Part shown: positions 10,239-20,540 of the stretch, piece after piece | Layout: each line of letters starts with the position of its first letter | How positions within the stretch are numbered: position 1 is the stretch's first letter | NCBI GenBank assembly: GCA_023230505.1 | Contig: JALNXF010000001.1 | Span: 248,001-312,000 of the forward strand | Direction: 5' to 3' | DNA: 64,000 bases | Origin: Candidatus Altimarinota bacterium | GTDB taxonomy: Bacteria; Patescibacteriota; Gracilibacteria; BD1-5; UBA2023 | The notes under the pieces: generated by a model | Seen by the model: the letters and a program-made list of their open reading frames with translations, nothing else | The model's database searches: none | Told to the model about the DNA's origin: nothing | Program-made: the position numbers and the translations under genes

Positions 10239-11371
10239 TTTCCTGCTTTATAATCCCAATTTTTAATTTCATCATTGTAGAAATAAATTATTTGGAAATC
10301 TTTATCTCTTTGGAAATCTAGCGGTAAATAATTTATATATCATGCTTTAAATAAAATTTCTGGATTTATGGCATGATTTTTTTTGTCTTCAAAATATTTC
10401 TTATCTGCATTTTCTAAATATGATAAGTTAAGTTCTCTTGTAGCTTTATTAAGGTAAGTCGAACAAAAATTATCAAGGTTTTTATTTTTGTCTAATTTCT
10501 CTTCTCATAGTTTTTTTACTAATTCTTGTCTTATTTTTTCTACTTGTCCTACAAATCTTCAATCAAACTTTATTTGATTATTAAATACATTTAGTAGTAC
10601 TCCTCATAGTTCTTTTGAAAAGGCAGAACAATCTTTTTCTTTTTCTGATGATAGACTTTCAGCTAGTGATAAAAACATCATTATAGATTTTTCTCTATCT
10701 CATCATTTTCACTGCATAATTGCTGCCATAATTCTAGCGCCAGTTGGTGCATCTGTATTAGCAGAAGTTATCTTGTAATAAAGAGATGCATTTATTGCGT
10801 CAAATTTATTCCAGTAATAAATATAAGCTAAATAATAAGGAATTTGAGAATCACTACATGGATTTTTATATTTATCTTCTGTCCAAAGTTTCTTTAAGTC
10901 ATATTCATTTTTAATTAGTGCAATTTTGTTTAAATCACAGTTTTCTTTCATTCATTTTAATCCAAGAGTTAGAGCTTGGTCAACATTTTTTTCAATTTCT
11001 TCTTTTGTTATAGTCTCATATCTTTCATTATAGCTTGTTAATAATAATTCTCAGATTAAGTATGGGTATGTAAAATTAGGATTAATATCAGTGATTAGAT
11101 TTAACATCGGATATAAATATTTTTTATATTCTGAACTTACTGCATTTCATCCTATATATTGAATTGTATCAAGCCAATAAAAATCAGAGACAATATTATA
11201 AAAACCGGCTGAAGAAAGCTTTACAATATTTTTACTTGGAATAAATTCTGGATGATTAACTATATTGTATTTTATATCTTGATGAACAGGATAATTAATA
11301 TAATTTCCTAGGATATAAAAAAATGAAATTGAGAATATTATAAAAACTCAGAAAAAAAACTTTTTTAACAT
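10235..11371 (-). CDS. Membrane-anchored helical-repeat protein
   Basis: A 378-residue protein of unknown function. One N-terminal hydrophobic helix (FFFGVFIIFSISFFYILG) anchors it. The remaining part is entirely helical with TPR-like spacing: SSAGFYNIVSDFYWLDTIQYIG, then INPNFTYPYLIGELLL, YYLAYIYYWNKFDAINASLYY and further helices. I believe the SAGFYN...YWLDTIQY segment is a conserved feature of Patescibacteria proteins with TPR-like extracellular domains, but I could not check. The protein probably faces the envelope. It lies 10 bases after the khpB stop on the same strand, so it is probably co-transcribed. Its stop overlaps the C39-like gene's stop (convergent). Confidence 0.7.
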
Positions 11372-11381
11372 ATTTTGTCTA

Positions 11382-11888
11382 TTAAATATCTATTCAATCA
11401 ATATCTATATCAATATTAACACTCTTTGGTTTTGAGAAAGAAATATGCATAACTCTTTCAGCTCAAACTCAATCACTCCATGCAGTTAATCATTCAATTT
11501 TCTTATCTCAAATATAAGAGTGAATTTTCTTTCTCTCATATGAACTAAAATTTGGAAGTGTTATTTCTTTATTATTTTTCATAATATAATCAATTCTTGA
11601 ATCGATATATTTAAAAAGTTTATCATCTTTTGCTTTTAAATAGTCATTTACCTCAAGGTGAATTATGCAATTTTTTCAAACAATATTCTCTATCATTCTT
11701 CCGAGTAAATGTTTTATATTATCGAGAGATTGCCCATGGATTCAAATAATTAGCTTAGAATCAGGTGTTTCAAGTTTTACATAGTAGATATTTCTTTTTT
11801 CATCTTCTAACTCTACAGACAGAGAATCTACTTGAATTTTAGATAAAGTAAAAAATTTATTACATAGGTCATATATCTGTTCTTTCAT
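11382..11888 (-). CDS. khpB: KH-R3H RNA-binding protein KhpB/Jag
   Basis: A 168-residue RNA-binding protein. The KH domain has LIIGIHGQSLDNIKHLLGR at about residues 46-64, equivalent to the GxxG loop (GIHGQ). An R3H domain follows, with RKKIHSYI and a GVGAERVMHISF tail that corresponds to the conserved R...H element. The Jag N-terminal domain is absent; the protein begins with a short helix. KhpB binds RNA, usually with KhpA, and in Gram-positives affects cell-wall synthesis and division. In many bacteria the gene neighbours yidC and rnpA, but here it does not. It ends with repetitive IDIDIDGIDI residues. Confidence 0.85.
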
Positions 11889-11963
11889 AATTTTTATTTT
11901 TAATTTTTAATGGCCTTATTATATAAATTTTTTGAAAAAAATAAAATTTAAGTTTGAAAAAAG

Positions 11964-13589
11964 TTAGTCTATATTAAATATTGCTCATCTTGAAAATATT
12001 TCTGTTTCATCTTTGCTAATTATAGCAGGGAAGATTATATCACAAGTTCTTAGCTCAGCATTAAAATTTATACTAAAATCACATGGACAACTTGTACAAC
12101 TTAGCTTTGCATTAATAAATCAATTTTGCACAATTTTATCTTGTAAACACTTATTTTGAATTTGATTTGTATTAATTTTAGAATTTTCTTTTACAATTGG
12201 ACATCCGGAATTTGACGCTGGACCAAATACAAGAGGACATAAATCATTTTTATCAAGAGTACCATCATTATCACTATCAAGATTTTTAGCAACTTCTATT
12301 TGAATTGATGCAACCGCCTCATTTACACTTTCATCAGTAACTCTTAGAATTACAGAATAAACTCAGGGATTTAAATAAATATTTTCAGGATTTTTTAGGC
12401 TAGAATTATTATTATCTCAAAAATCCCAATTATAAGTGTAGTTAGAGTCTCATCAGCCTACAATTGAGCTAAAATCAACTTTTAACGGAATAGATCAATA
12501 AATTGGATTTCAAAGTATATTTGCACTAATTCAGCTTTTATTATTACTAATGTTTATTTCAGAGTATGATGTAGATTTTTTTCAATTTGAATTATCCTTA
12601 ATAGTTAGCTTTACTATCCATTTTCAGTTTGTTTTTAAATCAAAATCATTTAAACATTTTCATTCTTTTATTATAATTTCTTTTGTTGATAAATTTGTAA
12701 ATTCCCAAATATAACTAAAATCTCAGACATTTTCTGTATATCAAAAAAAATCATAAATTGTATTTTTTGAATTTGTTAAATTAGATGGAGTTCATTTTCC
12801 AGAACATGAATTTAAGTTTTCTTTATCAAAAATTTTAATTTCTGATGATAAATCTGATTTTTGTTTACTTTTGAGTTCACATGAATTTATTCAAAATATT
12901 TTATATGCCATATTTATAAATTCACCTTTATTTATATATTCATTAGGAAATACTTTGTTTTCACTATTAGCTTTTAGAATTCAAGTCTCAATTCATTTTT
13001 TTGCAAATCAATACCATTTGTCATCAACATCATTAATTACTGTAGTTCTTGAAATATTGGAATTTAGCTCGTCATTCCAAATTTTCGCTGTTCTAAGTAA
13101 TACTGTAACAGCCTCTATTCTTGTAATATTATTTTCTGGACAAAATGGAGTTTCTGTAAAAGTTTTTTTGTTTTGACATGTATATTTTCCTGAGCTATCA
13201 AGTAAATATCATTTAATTATTCAGTCATCTTTTCCGCTTGAAATACAATAAAAATATGGATTATTTTTCTCGACATCTATAAATGGAAGTGTATTATATT
13301 TTATAATGTCTTCAATGCTTGGTGAAATACAGTCCTTACATCAAACTCAAACCACAATTCCAACAAATTCATCTCTTCTTATTAGTCCACTTGGATTAAA
13401 TTTATGTGTGGGATTATCCTTTATAATTCACATATTGTATAGATATTCCAGATTTGAATAAAAATTATCAGTTTTGGCTATATCTGTAAATGGTAAGGAA
13501 GAGGCATTTGTTATTGAGAAATAAAATAATGCCAATACAAATATTAGATATTTTGATATTTTTTGTAGATTTAAATAATTTTTTCTCAT
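11964..13589 (-). CDS. Surface protein with SLH, PKD and thrombospondin-3-like repeats
   Basis: A 541-residue secreted protein. A signal peptide (hydrophobic YLIFVLALFYFSITNASS) ends near residue 30. SLH-like modules follow: FTDIAKTDNFYSNLEYLYNM with GIIKDNPTHKFNPSGLIRRDEFV, then a second set with ITRIEAVTVLLRTAK and a third with GILKANSENKVFPNEYINKGEFI. The middle has a PKD-type domain (YNWDFGDNNNSSLKNPENIY). A calcium-binding thrombospondin-3-like DSDNDGTLDKNDLCP follows, then a Cys-rich tail (CTSCPCDF). SLH modules usually anchor proteins to the cell wall, so this is probably a surface-displayed binding protein. Its ATG is one base after the stop of the prepilin-like gene, implying translational coupling. 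Confidence 0.85.
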
Positions 13590-13590
13590 A

Positions 13591-14031
13591 TTATTTTTTA
13601 GTTATTTCTTTTACTGAAATTTTAATTATTTGGTTTTGTGTTCAGACTGAAGTATCAGCATTTTGTATATAAACTATTCTTGAATATAGATTTCCATCAT
13701 AATTTTGAGTGTCTAGTATATTATTTCAATATTCATCAACTAAGCTATATTTGTCATTTTCAGTTCAAGTTAAAATTTCAAATTTTTTATTTAATTTATC
13801 TTTGTAAATATAAATTTTTTCTCACTCTGTAATTGATTTTGTATCAATAGATTTTATTATATTTACAGTATTATTTTTAAGAAAAAAAACTTTATTGTTT
13901 TTTATAAAACTATCTTCTAAACTATAATTAGAGCCAATTATACTTACTATTCAGGTAATTACCAAAGATATTATGAAAATTCATATAATTAATGAAACTA
14001 GCGTTTCTCATTTATTATTAAGTTTTCTCAT
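13591..14031 (-). CDS. Prepilin-like protein
   Basis: A 146-residue protein with a type IV prepilin-like start: a short basic leader (MRKLNNKG) followed by ETLVSLIIGIFIISLVITGIV, a hydrophobic helix with the pilin pattern. Cleavage after G8 is expected, but position +1 is Glu, and +5 is Ser instead of the usual Glu, so it is an atypical minor pilin. The globular part (residues 35-146) is polar. The stop is one base before the SLH protein's start, so the pair forms an operon, and its product may be a pseudopilin-type partner of that surface protein. Confidence 0.65.
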
Positions 14032-14176
14032 TTTAAATTGTTATAAAATTTTCTTTATTGTATCATATTTTTCCTTAAAATCAAAAAAATTATTTTATTA
14101 AAGTATGTCTTATATTTTGCATTTTACATATTAATTATTATAATGCACTTACCTTTATTTTTTTAAACAAAAACAT

Positions 14177-15052
14177 ATGAATTCATTTATAATAATAGCT
14201 GTTGTATTTGCTTTAATAATTGCTTTTAAAGCAATAAAAATTATACCACAAGGTTATGCTTGATTAATTAGTAATCTTTGATCTTATTCTAAAACAGTCT
14301 GATCTGGTCCTACTTTTTTAGTTCCATTTTTTCAATCTATAATAATTGTTGACATAAAAGAACAAGTTATAAACGTTCCAGAACAACAAGTAATTACAAA
14401 AGATAACGTTTGAGTTACAGTTGACTGAGTTGTTTATGTTCAAATTCAAGATGCCTACAAGGCAGAATTTGAAGTACAAAATGTATTTATGGCTGTAATT
14501 AATTTGGCTCAAACCACACTTAGATCTGTACTTGGTACAATGACTCTCGATGATACATTTTCTAATCGTGAAGTAATTAATGCTCAACTTCTTATGACTC
14601 TAGATCGTGAAACAGTTAAATGGTGAATTAAAGTTATGAGAGTAGAAATTAAAAAATTAGAACCACCAAAAAGTGTACAAGATCAAATGAATATGATTAA
14701 AAACGCGCAAAGTGATAAAACAGCTAGAATTACTGAATCTGAAGGTTATAAAATAGCTTTAATTACAAAATCTGAAGCTGATAAAGCTCAAAAAATCCTT
14801 GAAGCTGAATGACAAAAACAATCAAAAATCCTTGAAGCTGAATGAATTGCTCAAGCTAAAATTGCAATAGCAGAAGCCGAAGCTAAAAGATTAGAACTAG
14901 AATCTATGGCGGCTCAAAAATTCTTTACAGGAAATGCAGTAACTAAAGAACAATTAAAAGTTATTGAAAATTCTCTATCTGGTTGAAATACAAAATATAT
15001 TCTTGATAATGATATACTAACTAGTATTTGAAAAAGTTTTTGAATTAAATAA
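14177..15052 (+). CDS. SPFH/Band 7 stomatin-like protein
   Basis: A 291-residue SPFH-domain protein (slipin/QmcA group). The N-terminal membrane helix (SFIIIAVVFALIIAF) is followed by the SPFH domain (IIPQGYAGLISNLG, VPFFQSIIIVDIKEQVINV, VTVDGVVYVQIQDA, TTLRSVLGTMTLDD, REVINAQLLMTLD, GIKVMRVEIKKL) and a coiled coil with repeated EAEGQ/EAEGI units. Such proteins form membrane microdomain scaffolds. The next gene is NfeD-like; the SPFH-NfeD pairing is a classical operon. A dispersed palindrome separates them. Many glycines are TGA. Confidence 0.93.
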
Positions 15053-15060
15053 TAAACCCT

Positions 15061-15085
15061 GTCATTCTCGAGAAGTCGAGAATCT
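15061..15085. repeat. Dispersed GTCATT palindrome, copy 2
   Basis: A 25-base palindrome, GTCATTCTCGAG then AAGTCGAGAATCT, lying between the SPFH and NfeD-like genes, an internal operon gap. Confidence 0.7.
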
Positions 15086-15106
15086 ATAATTACTAACCCT
15101 ATATTT

Positions 15107-15529
15107 ATGGAACTACTTTATATTTGGCTTGCTGCTGGTGTTTTCTTTCTGATAATTGAAATGATGACCGTAACTTTATATTGACTCTCAATGAGTATCG
15201 CATCTTTTATTGTTGCACTCTATGTCTATTTAATTAATGCACAATCTGCTGATATTACTCAATTTATAATTTTTGTAATAATTAGTACCGCTTGTATTTT
15301 CATTTTTCCTAAATTCTTTAAACTTTCTAAATGAACTGCAAAAATCTGAATGGAAGCTTATATTGATAAAACCTATAAATTGAAAAAAGTTTGAAATGAC
15401 TGGAAAGTAGAAATTGAAGGAGTTGCATATCTTATAAATGAAGATAGTGTTACTGATGATTTTGAGGAATGAAGGAAAATAAAAGTTATTTGATATGAGT
15501 GAACTAGTTTAAATGTTGAATTAATTTAA
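15107..15529 (+). CDS. NfeD-like membrane protein
   Basis: A 140-residue protein of the short NfeD class. Three hydrophobic segments are seen: ELLYIWLAAGVFFLIIEMM, a second around SIASFIVALYVYLI, and a third (FIIFVIISTACIFIF). The C-terminal soluble part (AYIDKTYKLKKVGNDWKVEIEGVAYL...GRKIKVIGYEGTSLNVEL) matches the OB-fold beta-barrel of NfeD. It forms the second half of the SPFH-NfeD operon, 54 bases after the first gene, and is followed by a strong terminator. The proteins are thought to work together in membrane-domain organisation. Confidence 0.85.
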
Positions 15530-15542
15530 ATAAATTAAATTT

Positions 15543-15576
15543 AAAAAATACTCTCCAAAATTTGAGAGTATTTTTT
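15543..15576. terminator. Bidirectional terminator
   Basis: Stem AAAAAATACTCTC / GAGAGTATTTTTT with an 8-base loop. It can serve NfeD on the plus strand and the 15585-16436 gene on the minus strand. Confidence 0.85.
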
Positions 15577-15584
15577 ATTTATAA

Positions 15585-16436
15585 TTAGCCTTTTACTACA
15601 ATATCTATTGCCATAAAATCTGGATCAAGACCTGTTCAGGGTTTTTTACTAAGTTCAGATAAATGCGTAAGTATATCTGGATTATTCTTTAACTCTTTTC
15701 TTGGTAAGAGTTTAAATTCCACTTTAGACCCTCTTGATAGTTCTTCATATATCTCTTCTCTATTTTCATCTCTATTTTTATCGTTAATAGCAGTAAAATG
15801 AAATATATAATCTCTGCCATTATCTCAACGAATAATTCATGAGCCTCTTTTATTAAATAATGAAAATACAGAACCTTGCATTGTTTCGTTAATTTTTTCT
15901 TTTTCTTCCTTAGCCATTCTGATTCTTTCTCAATCTGCATGTTCAAATAAATCAAATACAAGACCTCATTTTTGCATTGCCATACCATAGTTTTTGTCAA
16001 AAAGTTCTTGAGTTAATCCTGGATGAGCAATAAGAGCTTTTGCTACTTCTAGTTCAGCTTCAGATCATTCCTGTACTTCAAAGAAATAATAATCTAAATC
16101 TTCCAGAGTTGTTTTCGGATTATTTATAATGCTTTTAATAATTGATAATTCAATAGGAGATCAACTATCACATGAATTAAACTTTTCTTTAAGTACATCT
16201 AAAGGGAGTTCATTCATTTCTATTGTAGATTTTAATCCTTTTTTTACTTTATCTCCTATTTTATCAATTGTCATTTTTTCTCTTACTTCTTGAATTCTAG
16301 CTTTTGCTAGTTCTTCATCTTTACCAAACGGTGTAGCATTAAATTCTCAAAGTGTAGTATTAGGTCTTAGTTCTCATGACATCAAGCTTTCAGGATTTAT
16401 TTCTTGATGTCAGTCTCAAATTTTATTATTAGGCAT
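15585..16436 (-). CDS. Hypothetical protein with a cold-shock-like C-terminal domain
   Basis: A 283-residue soluble, acidic protein that I cannot name. Residues about 1-195 are helical and contain repeated ALIAHPGLTQ/IIKSIINNPKTT segments separated by short linkers. Residues about 205-265 look like an OB-fold cold-shock-type domain: NKRGSGIIRGDNGRDYIFHF, then EEIYEELSRGSKVEF, resembling the CSD pattern (glycine-rich strand, FxH, GxxVEF). If so, it is an RNA- or ssDNA-binding protein. Its stop is near the bidirectional terminator, and the divergent promoter region 16437-16585 separates it from the next plus gene. Confidence 0.6.
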
Positions 16437-16523
16437 AAATTTATTATGTTAAAAATTAAATACAAATTTAGTATAACATATTAATTTGATTTATGCAAAA
16501 AATCTATTAAATTTGATATTTAC

Positions 16524-16551
16524 TTGACAAAAGATAGTTTAGATATATAAA
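16524..16551 (+). promoter_or_regulatory. Promoter for the gene at 16586
   Basis: Consensus -35 TTGACA at 16524-16529, a 16-base spacer and -10-like TATAAA at 16546-16551, 34 bases before the ATG. Confidence 0.65.
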
Positions 16552-16585
16552 TAAGTAAACTATTAAAACTTAATTTAAGTTATTT

Positions 16586-17494
16586 ATGCAAACTAGTCCA
16601 AGTAAGGATATTTCTATTCAAGAAGAAACTAAAAATATTCTAGATTTTATTAGTCAAAGAAAAACTGAGCTAGAATGAACTATCTTAAATTATAGGAATG
16701 AAAAAGTTCTTGATGTAGCCATAAATTTAATTAAATTATATTCTGATTTTGAGTATTTTGTTTCTGAAAATAAAGATTTAAAAAATGTGCTTTTTATTAT
16801 TAATCTTATTCAAATTGAAATTGATTCAAAGGAATTACATCTAAAATATCTTAAGAGTAAATTAATAGAATCTAATTATGTTCAATCAAAATTCATTGTT
16901 CCAAAATGAGATCCTAAGTGAATTAAAGTTTTTGATGAAGTAATTGAAAAAACTAATTTTACTAAAAAATTAATTGAAGATTACGTTAATAATGCTTGAT
17001 TTTGAGAAAATAAAGATAAAATTTTGAATTTAGTTTTTGCTTGATATAGAAATGTTACAATAAAAGAAGATGATTTAGTTGAAAGTTTTCATGAGTCCAA
17101 TGCAGTTTTAGATACTATTATTACTAGATTTTGAGCTCTGCAATTTGCCAAAGCTTTTTCTTTTACTGATTTTTTGACTTTTAGATTATGACTTCTTGAT
17201 ATGAATGAGCTAACAAATAAGCTAAATGATTTTGGTTATAAAGATGCTATTCTTGATTTACCAAATGGTGGAATTATAGGGATACTTAATTGATTTGAAA
17301 AAAACCCTAGTTTTAAACAAGCAAACAATTTTTATTTTTTCTGATTAGTTAAGGAATTTAATCAAATCTTAAATTGAGACAACGAATTATCTCAACAAAA
17401 AAAACCAATGTTTCCACCAGAAGTTACTGCAATAATTCTAGACAGAATTAAAAAAATTGAAGCGATTTATTGAGATGCTAACCTTTTTGATTAA
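16586..17494 (+). CDS. Hypothetical soluble helical protein
   Basis: A 302-residue protein of unknown family. It has no signal peptide and no membrane segment. Long amphipathic helices dominate: NILDFISQRKTELEG, VAINLIKLYSDFEYF, SKELHLKYLKSKLIE, and a C-terminal TAIILDRIKKIEAIYG. Its promoter is one of the best in the window, so it is probably a separately regulated gene. It converges with the HAD gene (stop 17494 versus 17513), and the downstream gap is 18 bases. Confidence 0.65.
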
Positions 17495-17512
17495 TTTAAT
17501 TCATATCATAGC

Positions 17513-18184
17513 CTAATTATTAAATCATAAAATATCTTTTAAATCTTTCAAAGATTCTATTTCAAAATCACAATAAAATTCATTTATTTTGTCTTTTTTT
17601 GAATAATTTAACCAGATAGTTTTAGCTCAAGACTTATGTCATCATTCAATATCAGACCATCAATCTCATATAACTAATTTGTTATCTGGAATTCAAAATA
17701 AATCTTCTATTTTCTTAAATGAAGTTAGAAAAACATCGGGATTTGGTTTTTTCTTTTCAACTTCATTTGAGCTCGTGCTCGCTATTACTATTTCTTTTAA
17801 ATTGAAATACACTATAAATTGATCAATAAATTCTCTACAAGCACCTGAAGAAATACCTATTTTATAACCATTTTGATGTAATAATTCTAATATTTCAAAA
17901 GCATAAGGCATTAATTCTATTTTTCATCCATTTAACATAGAAATAACTATTTCATCCTTCTTTGAAACAAATAATTCTAATTCTTCTTTATGAAAATTTA
18001 TCTTATTTAAAAGCAAAACTTCTGAAATCCATTCCTGAGGAGTTCTTCAAGCAAATCTAACTCATATTTCCTTTGGATCTATAAATAATCCCTTCCCTTT
18101 TAAAAAATCCGATTCTATTTGCTAATGTATTTTCTGTGTATCCGCGATTGTTCAATCTAAATCAAATACAATATGGTTTTTCAT
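17513..18184 (-). pseudogene. HAD-superfamily phosphatase interrupted by an in-frame TAG
   Basis: A HAD hydrolase of the beta-phosphoglucomutase/phosphoglycolate-phosphatase type, 223 codons long. Motif I DLDGT is at residues 8-12; motif II lies at GISSGA, the motif III lysine in KKKPNPD, and motif IV in IGDGWSDIEG. Codon 21 is TAG (bases 18122-18124), immediately after IADTQKIH. TAG is a stop in code 25, so the open part upstream holds the catalytic Asp and the downstream part all other motifs; neither alone could be active. CAG to TAG (C to T) would be the simplest origin. The rest of the frame is intact, with TGA glycines, so the lesion is recent, an assembly error, or bypassed by readthrough. 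Confidence 0.75.
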
Positions 18185-18351
18185 TAAAATTGTTTATAAA
18201 TTAAAAACTTAATTAAAGTATAAACAAATCTTTTAAAAAAGAAAATGATTTATAAATAAAATTCAAATTATACTAAAGTATTTATTAGTACTTAAAGAGT
18301 TTAATATTGATAAATTTGAAAAGATGATTAACAGTATTTAAACTCATAAAA

Positions 18352-19119
18352 TTATTTCCTATTTTTATCTGCTCCTTTTTTAAGCATTTTCCTAAATAAT
18401 TCAGGTTTGATAAAACCTAAACGTTTTCATTTATCATCTGAGTAAATAACTATTGAAACAATTTTTCAATCCATGCCAATAACTGGTGATCAGGAAAGTC
18501 ACTCCCATGGAGTATTATCTGTAGTGATATTTTTAAAAGATCTTGCATCTCTTAAAGTTGAATCATTAATTTCAATTGAAAATATAGTAGAATCATCATC
18601 TACCCATCCAACCTTTCACCAGATTTCAATAGGCACTCTATTAAAGTTTTTTGTTGGAATTGTTCAATAAACATACACTGTATGTCATCCTATATCATTA
18701 TCTCTTACATCAGATACTTCTAAGATATTTAGATTATTATATCTGTCTTTTATAGAATTATATTTATCTCCTTCACTAAAATATTTTACAATTTCATTAT
18801 TTTTTATAAAAAGAATATCATTTTCTTTTGTTAACTTATTTGTTTTTGAAAATCAATGAGAGGCTCATAATAATCATACTTGTCATTTAAAATATATTTT
18901 ACTATAATTACAATATCAAAAAGCACTTAATCATGAAGCGGTTGTTACAATTCATTTAGGACCTTCGGCAAGAGCTTTAGTTTGACCTAAAATTAAAGAA
19001 ATAGCTAATCAGACTCAATATATTATTTTTTTATAATTTAATTTTCGTTTCAGAATATTAGAATCAACTGACAAACTATTTCAAACAAGAGTTTGACTTA
19101 AAATTTTTTTATTAATCAT
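18352..19119 (-). CDS. Trypsin-like serine protease, probably secreted
   Basis: A 255-residue protein with a hydrophobic segment near residues 29-50 (KKIIYGVGLAISLILGQTKALA), probably a membrane anchor or signal sequence preceded by a long basic N-terminus. The domain that follows shows the chymotrypsin-fold active-site Ser in WEGLSGSPVIGMDGKIVSIV (GxSGSPV motif). A candidate catalytic His lies in LLGASHGF near residue 90, and DNDIGGH is a candidate region for the Asp. These positions are looser than the Ser motif. I infer an envelope protease or a related inactive homologue. The gene is 133 bases before the HAD gene and has no obvious partner. Confidence 0.6.
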
Positions 19120-19138
19120 AATTTTTAATTTTTAAAAA

Positions 19139-19168
19139 AAAATCAGTATTTTGAGTATACTGATTTTA
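19139..19168 (-). terminator. Terminator of the tRNA-Trp gene
   Basis: Stem AAAATCAGTAT / ATACTGATTTT. On the minus strand it follows the tRNA by 14 bases and is trailed by a long T run. Confidence 0.75.
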
Positions 19169-19181
19169 ATTTATTTGTCAA

Positions 19182-19256
19182 TGGCAGCCCCGCAGAGAAT
19201 CGAACTCTGATCGCAGGATTTGGAGTCCTGCATTCTAACCGTTGAACTACAGGGCT
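19182..19256 (-). tRNA. tRNA-Trp (anticodon CCA)
   Basis: A 75-base tRNA including the 3' CCA. The acceptor stem AGCCCTG pairs with CGGGGCT (one G-T pair). The anticodon stem is CAGGA/TCCTG with loop CTCCAAA; the anticodon CCA is at 19221-19223. A T-loop GTTCGATTC is seen. The normal CCA anticodon reads UGG only, in agreement with UGA being glycine rather than tryptophan in this organism. Confidence 0.93.
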
Positions 19257-19258
19257 AG

Positions 19259-19282
19259 ATACAAAGCCTTGAGGCTTTGTAT
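19259..19282. other. Perfect hairpin upstream of tRNA-Trp
   Basis: Stem ATACAAAGCC / GGCTTTGTAT with a TTGA loop, 3 bases before the tRNA 5' end. It may be a processing or stop signal after the 19294-19506 gene. No T run follows on the minus strand, so it is not a classical terminator. Confidence 0.6.
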
Positions 19283-19293
19283 ATTTTATATAT

Positions 19294-19506
19294 TTATCAA
19301 GGAAAATATCATTCTTTAAATGTTAATTTACTTTCATCAACCATTCCTCAAGTTATTTGACCTAATTCAAAGGACGTATAAACATTAATTCAAATTTTAA
19401 GAGTTTTCAATTTTCTTCATACTTGTTCTGTTACCTTTACAACTCATGTTTTTGGTAATTCTCAAGTTACTTCTTGATTATTAATATTTCTAATTATTTC
19501 GCTCAT
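19294..19506 (-). CDS. Small hypothetical protein
   Basis: A 70-residue soluble protein with no recognised family. It is mostly beta by pattern: EIIRNINNQEVTGELP, then KTGVVKVTEQVGRKLKTLKIGINVYTSFELG. The start ATG at 19506 and A/T-rich leader are typical. It is 5 bases after the stop of the next gene upstream on the same strand, hence probably part of the rpsB-tsf transcript, followed by the hairpin and tRNA-Trp. Confidence 0.55.
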
Positions 19507-19511
19507 ATATT

Positions 19512-19700
19512 TTATTTCTTATTATTTACTAACCAATCTATAAAAAGATATGCTAATATTGCGATTCATATTATTACTTGAGTAATGAAAATCTGAGTAA
19601 ATACAGAATCTTCTTTTTTTGGAAACCAAACAAAATACATTGCTTGTAGGGGTCAAATTATAAGAAGAACTGAGGCAACTTTAGCCAGAAAATTTTTCAT
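19512..19700 (-). CDS. Small two-helix membrane protein
   Basis: A 62-residue protein with two hydrophobic helices (LAKVASVLLIIGPLQAMYFVW and TQIFITQVIIGIAILAYLFI) separated by a charged PKKED loop. Family unknown. It starts 8 bases after the tsf stop and ends 5 bases before the next small gene, so it belongs to the ribosomal operon by position. Confidence 0.6.
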
Positions 19701-19708
19701 AAAAATTT

Positions 19709-20497
19709 TTATATACTAAATCTTTTAAAACTTACAATATTGTCGGCTCAGATAACGTCGCGAACTTTTAGGTCTGGGTTAACTACAAAAGCTTGAGTAA
19801 GGAGAGCGTTTTCTTCGCGGAATTTTGTCATTTTACCTTCGATAATTTTTAGCATAATTTCAGCTGGTTTTCCTGCATTTTTTGGGTCTTGTTGCATTAT
19901 TTCTAGTTGGATTGATTTCTCTTTTGCAACTACTTCGTCACTTATATCGCTTGGAGATAATACATCAGGATTAGTGGCAGTTATATGCATTGCAACTTGT
20001 TTTAGTTTTTCAGAATCAGTTCCGGCTTTTGCGATAACTATAGCTCATACTTTATTGTTTGAGTGAACGTATGATTCTATAACATCTCATTCAAATTTTG
20101 ATAGAGCAGATATTTTCATATTTTCTCACATCTTAAGTTGGTATTCTGTAGATTTTAAGTCATCAGCTTTTGCGATTGCATCCGCATCAGTTGCACTATT
20201 TTTTCTAATATCTATAAATTTATCAAGCATTTCTTCAAAAACTGGAGTTCTAGCAACGAAATCTGTCTCACAAGAAACAGAAACTACGTAAGCTACCTTT
20301 CCGTCATTTACTATTTTTACTTTTCCTTCTGTTGTCTCGTTATCAGCGCGTTTTGCTGCTTTTGCAATTCATTTCTTTCTTAGAATTTCAATTGCTACTT
20401 CGATATCACCATTTGATTCAGTAAGTGCATTTTTACAATCTGCCATACCAACTCAAGTTCTATCTCTTAGTTCTTTAACCTGTTGTGCTGTTATCAT
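19709..20497 (-). CDS. tsf: Elongation factor Ts
   Basis: EF-Ts exchanges GDP for GTP on EF-Tu. The 262-residue length is normal. The N-terminal UBA-like domain ([25 protein letters not shown]) contains the TGVGMxxCKxAL signature. Next come IEILRKKGIAKAAKRADNET and the conserved VSVSCETDFVARTPVFEEM segment; the C-terminal part contains QVAMHITATNPDVL and a QDPKNAGKP region. It lies downstream of rpsB as in most bacteria, with a DUF4870-like gene between them. A repeat of 39 bases (20541-20579) sits in the gap before it. Confidence 0.96.
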
Positions 20498-20540
20498 AAT
20501 TATTTATGTTAAAATATAAATTTAATTTATTCCCTTTAAT

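Noticed and set aside
12871..13176. Plus-strand ORF of 101 codons
   Set aside because: It is the antisense shadow of the SLH/PKD protein gene; hydrophobic content comes from reading AT-rich codons backwards.
19182..19256. Reading the tRNA as the special tRNA-Gly(UCA) for UGA
   Set aside because: The anticodon is CCA and the body has tRNA-Trp features; the UGA-reading tRNA is not in this window.
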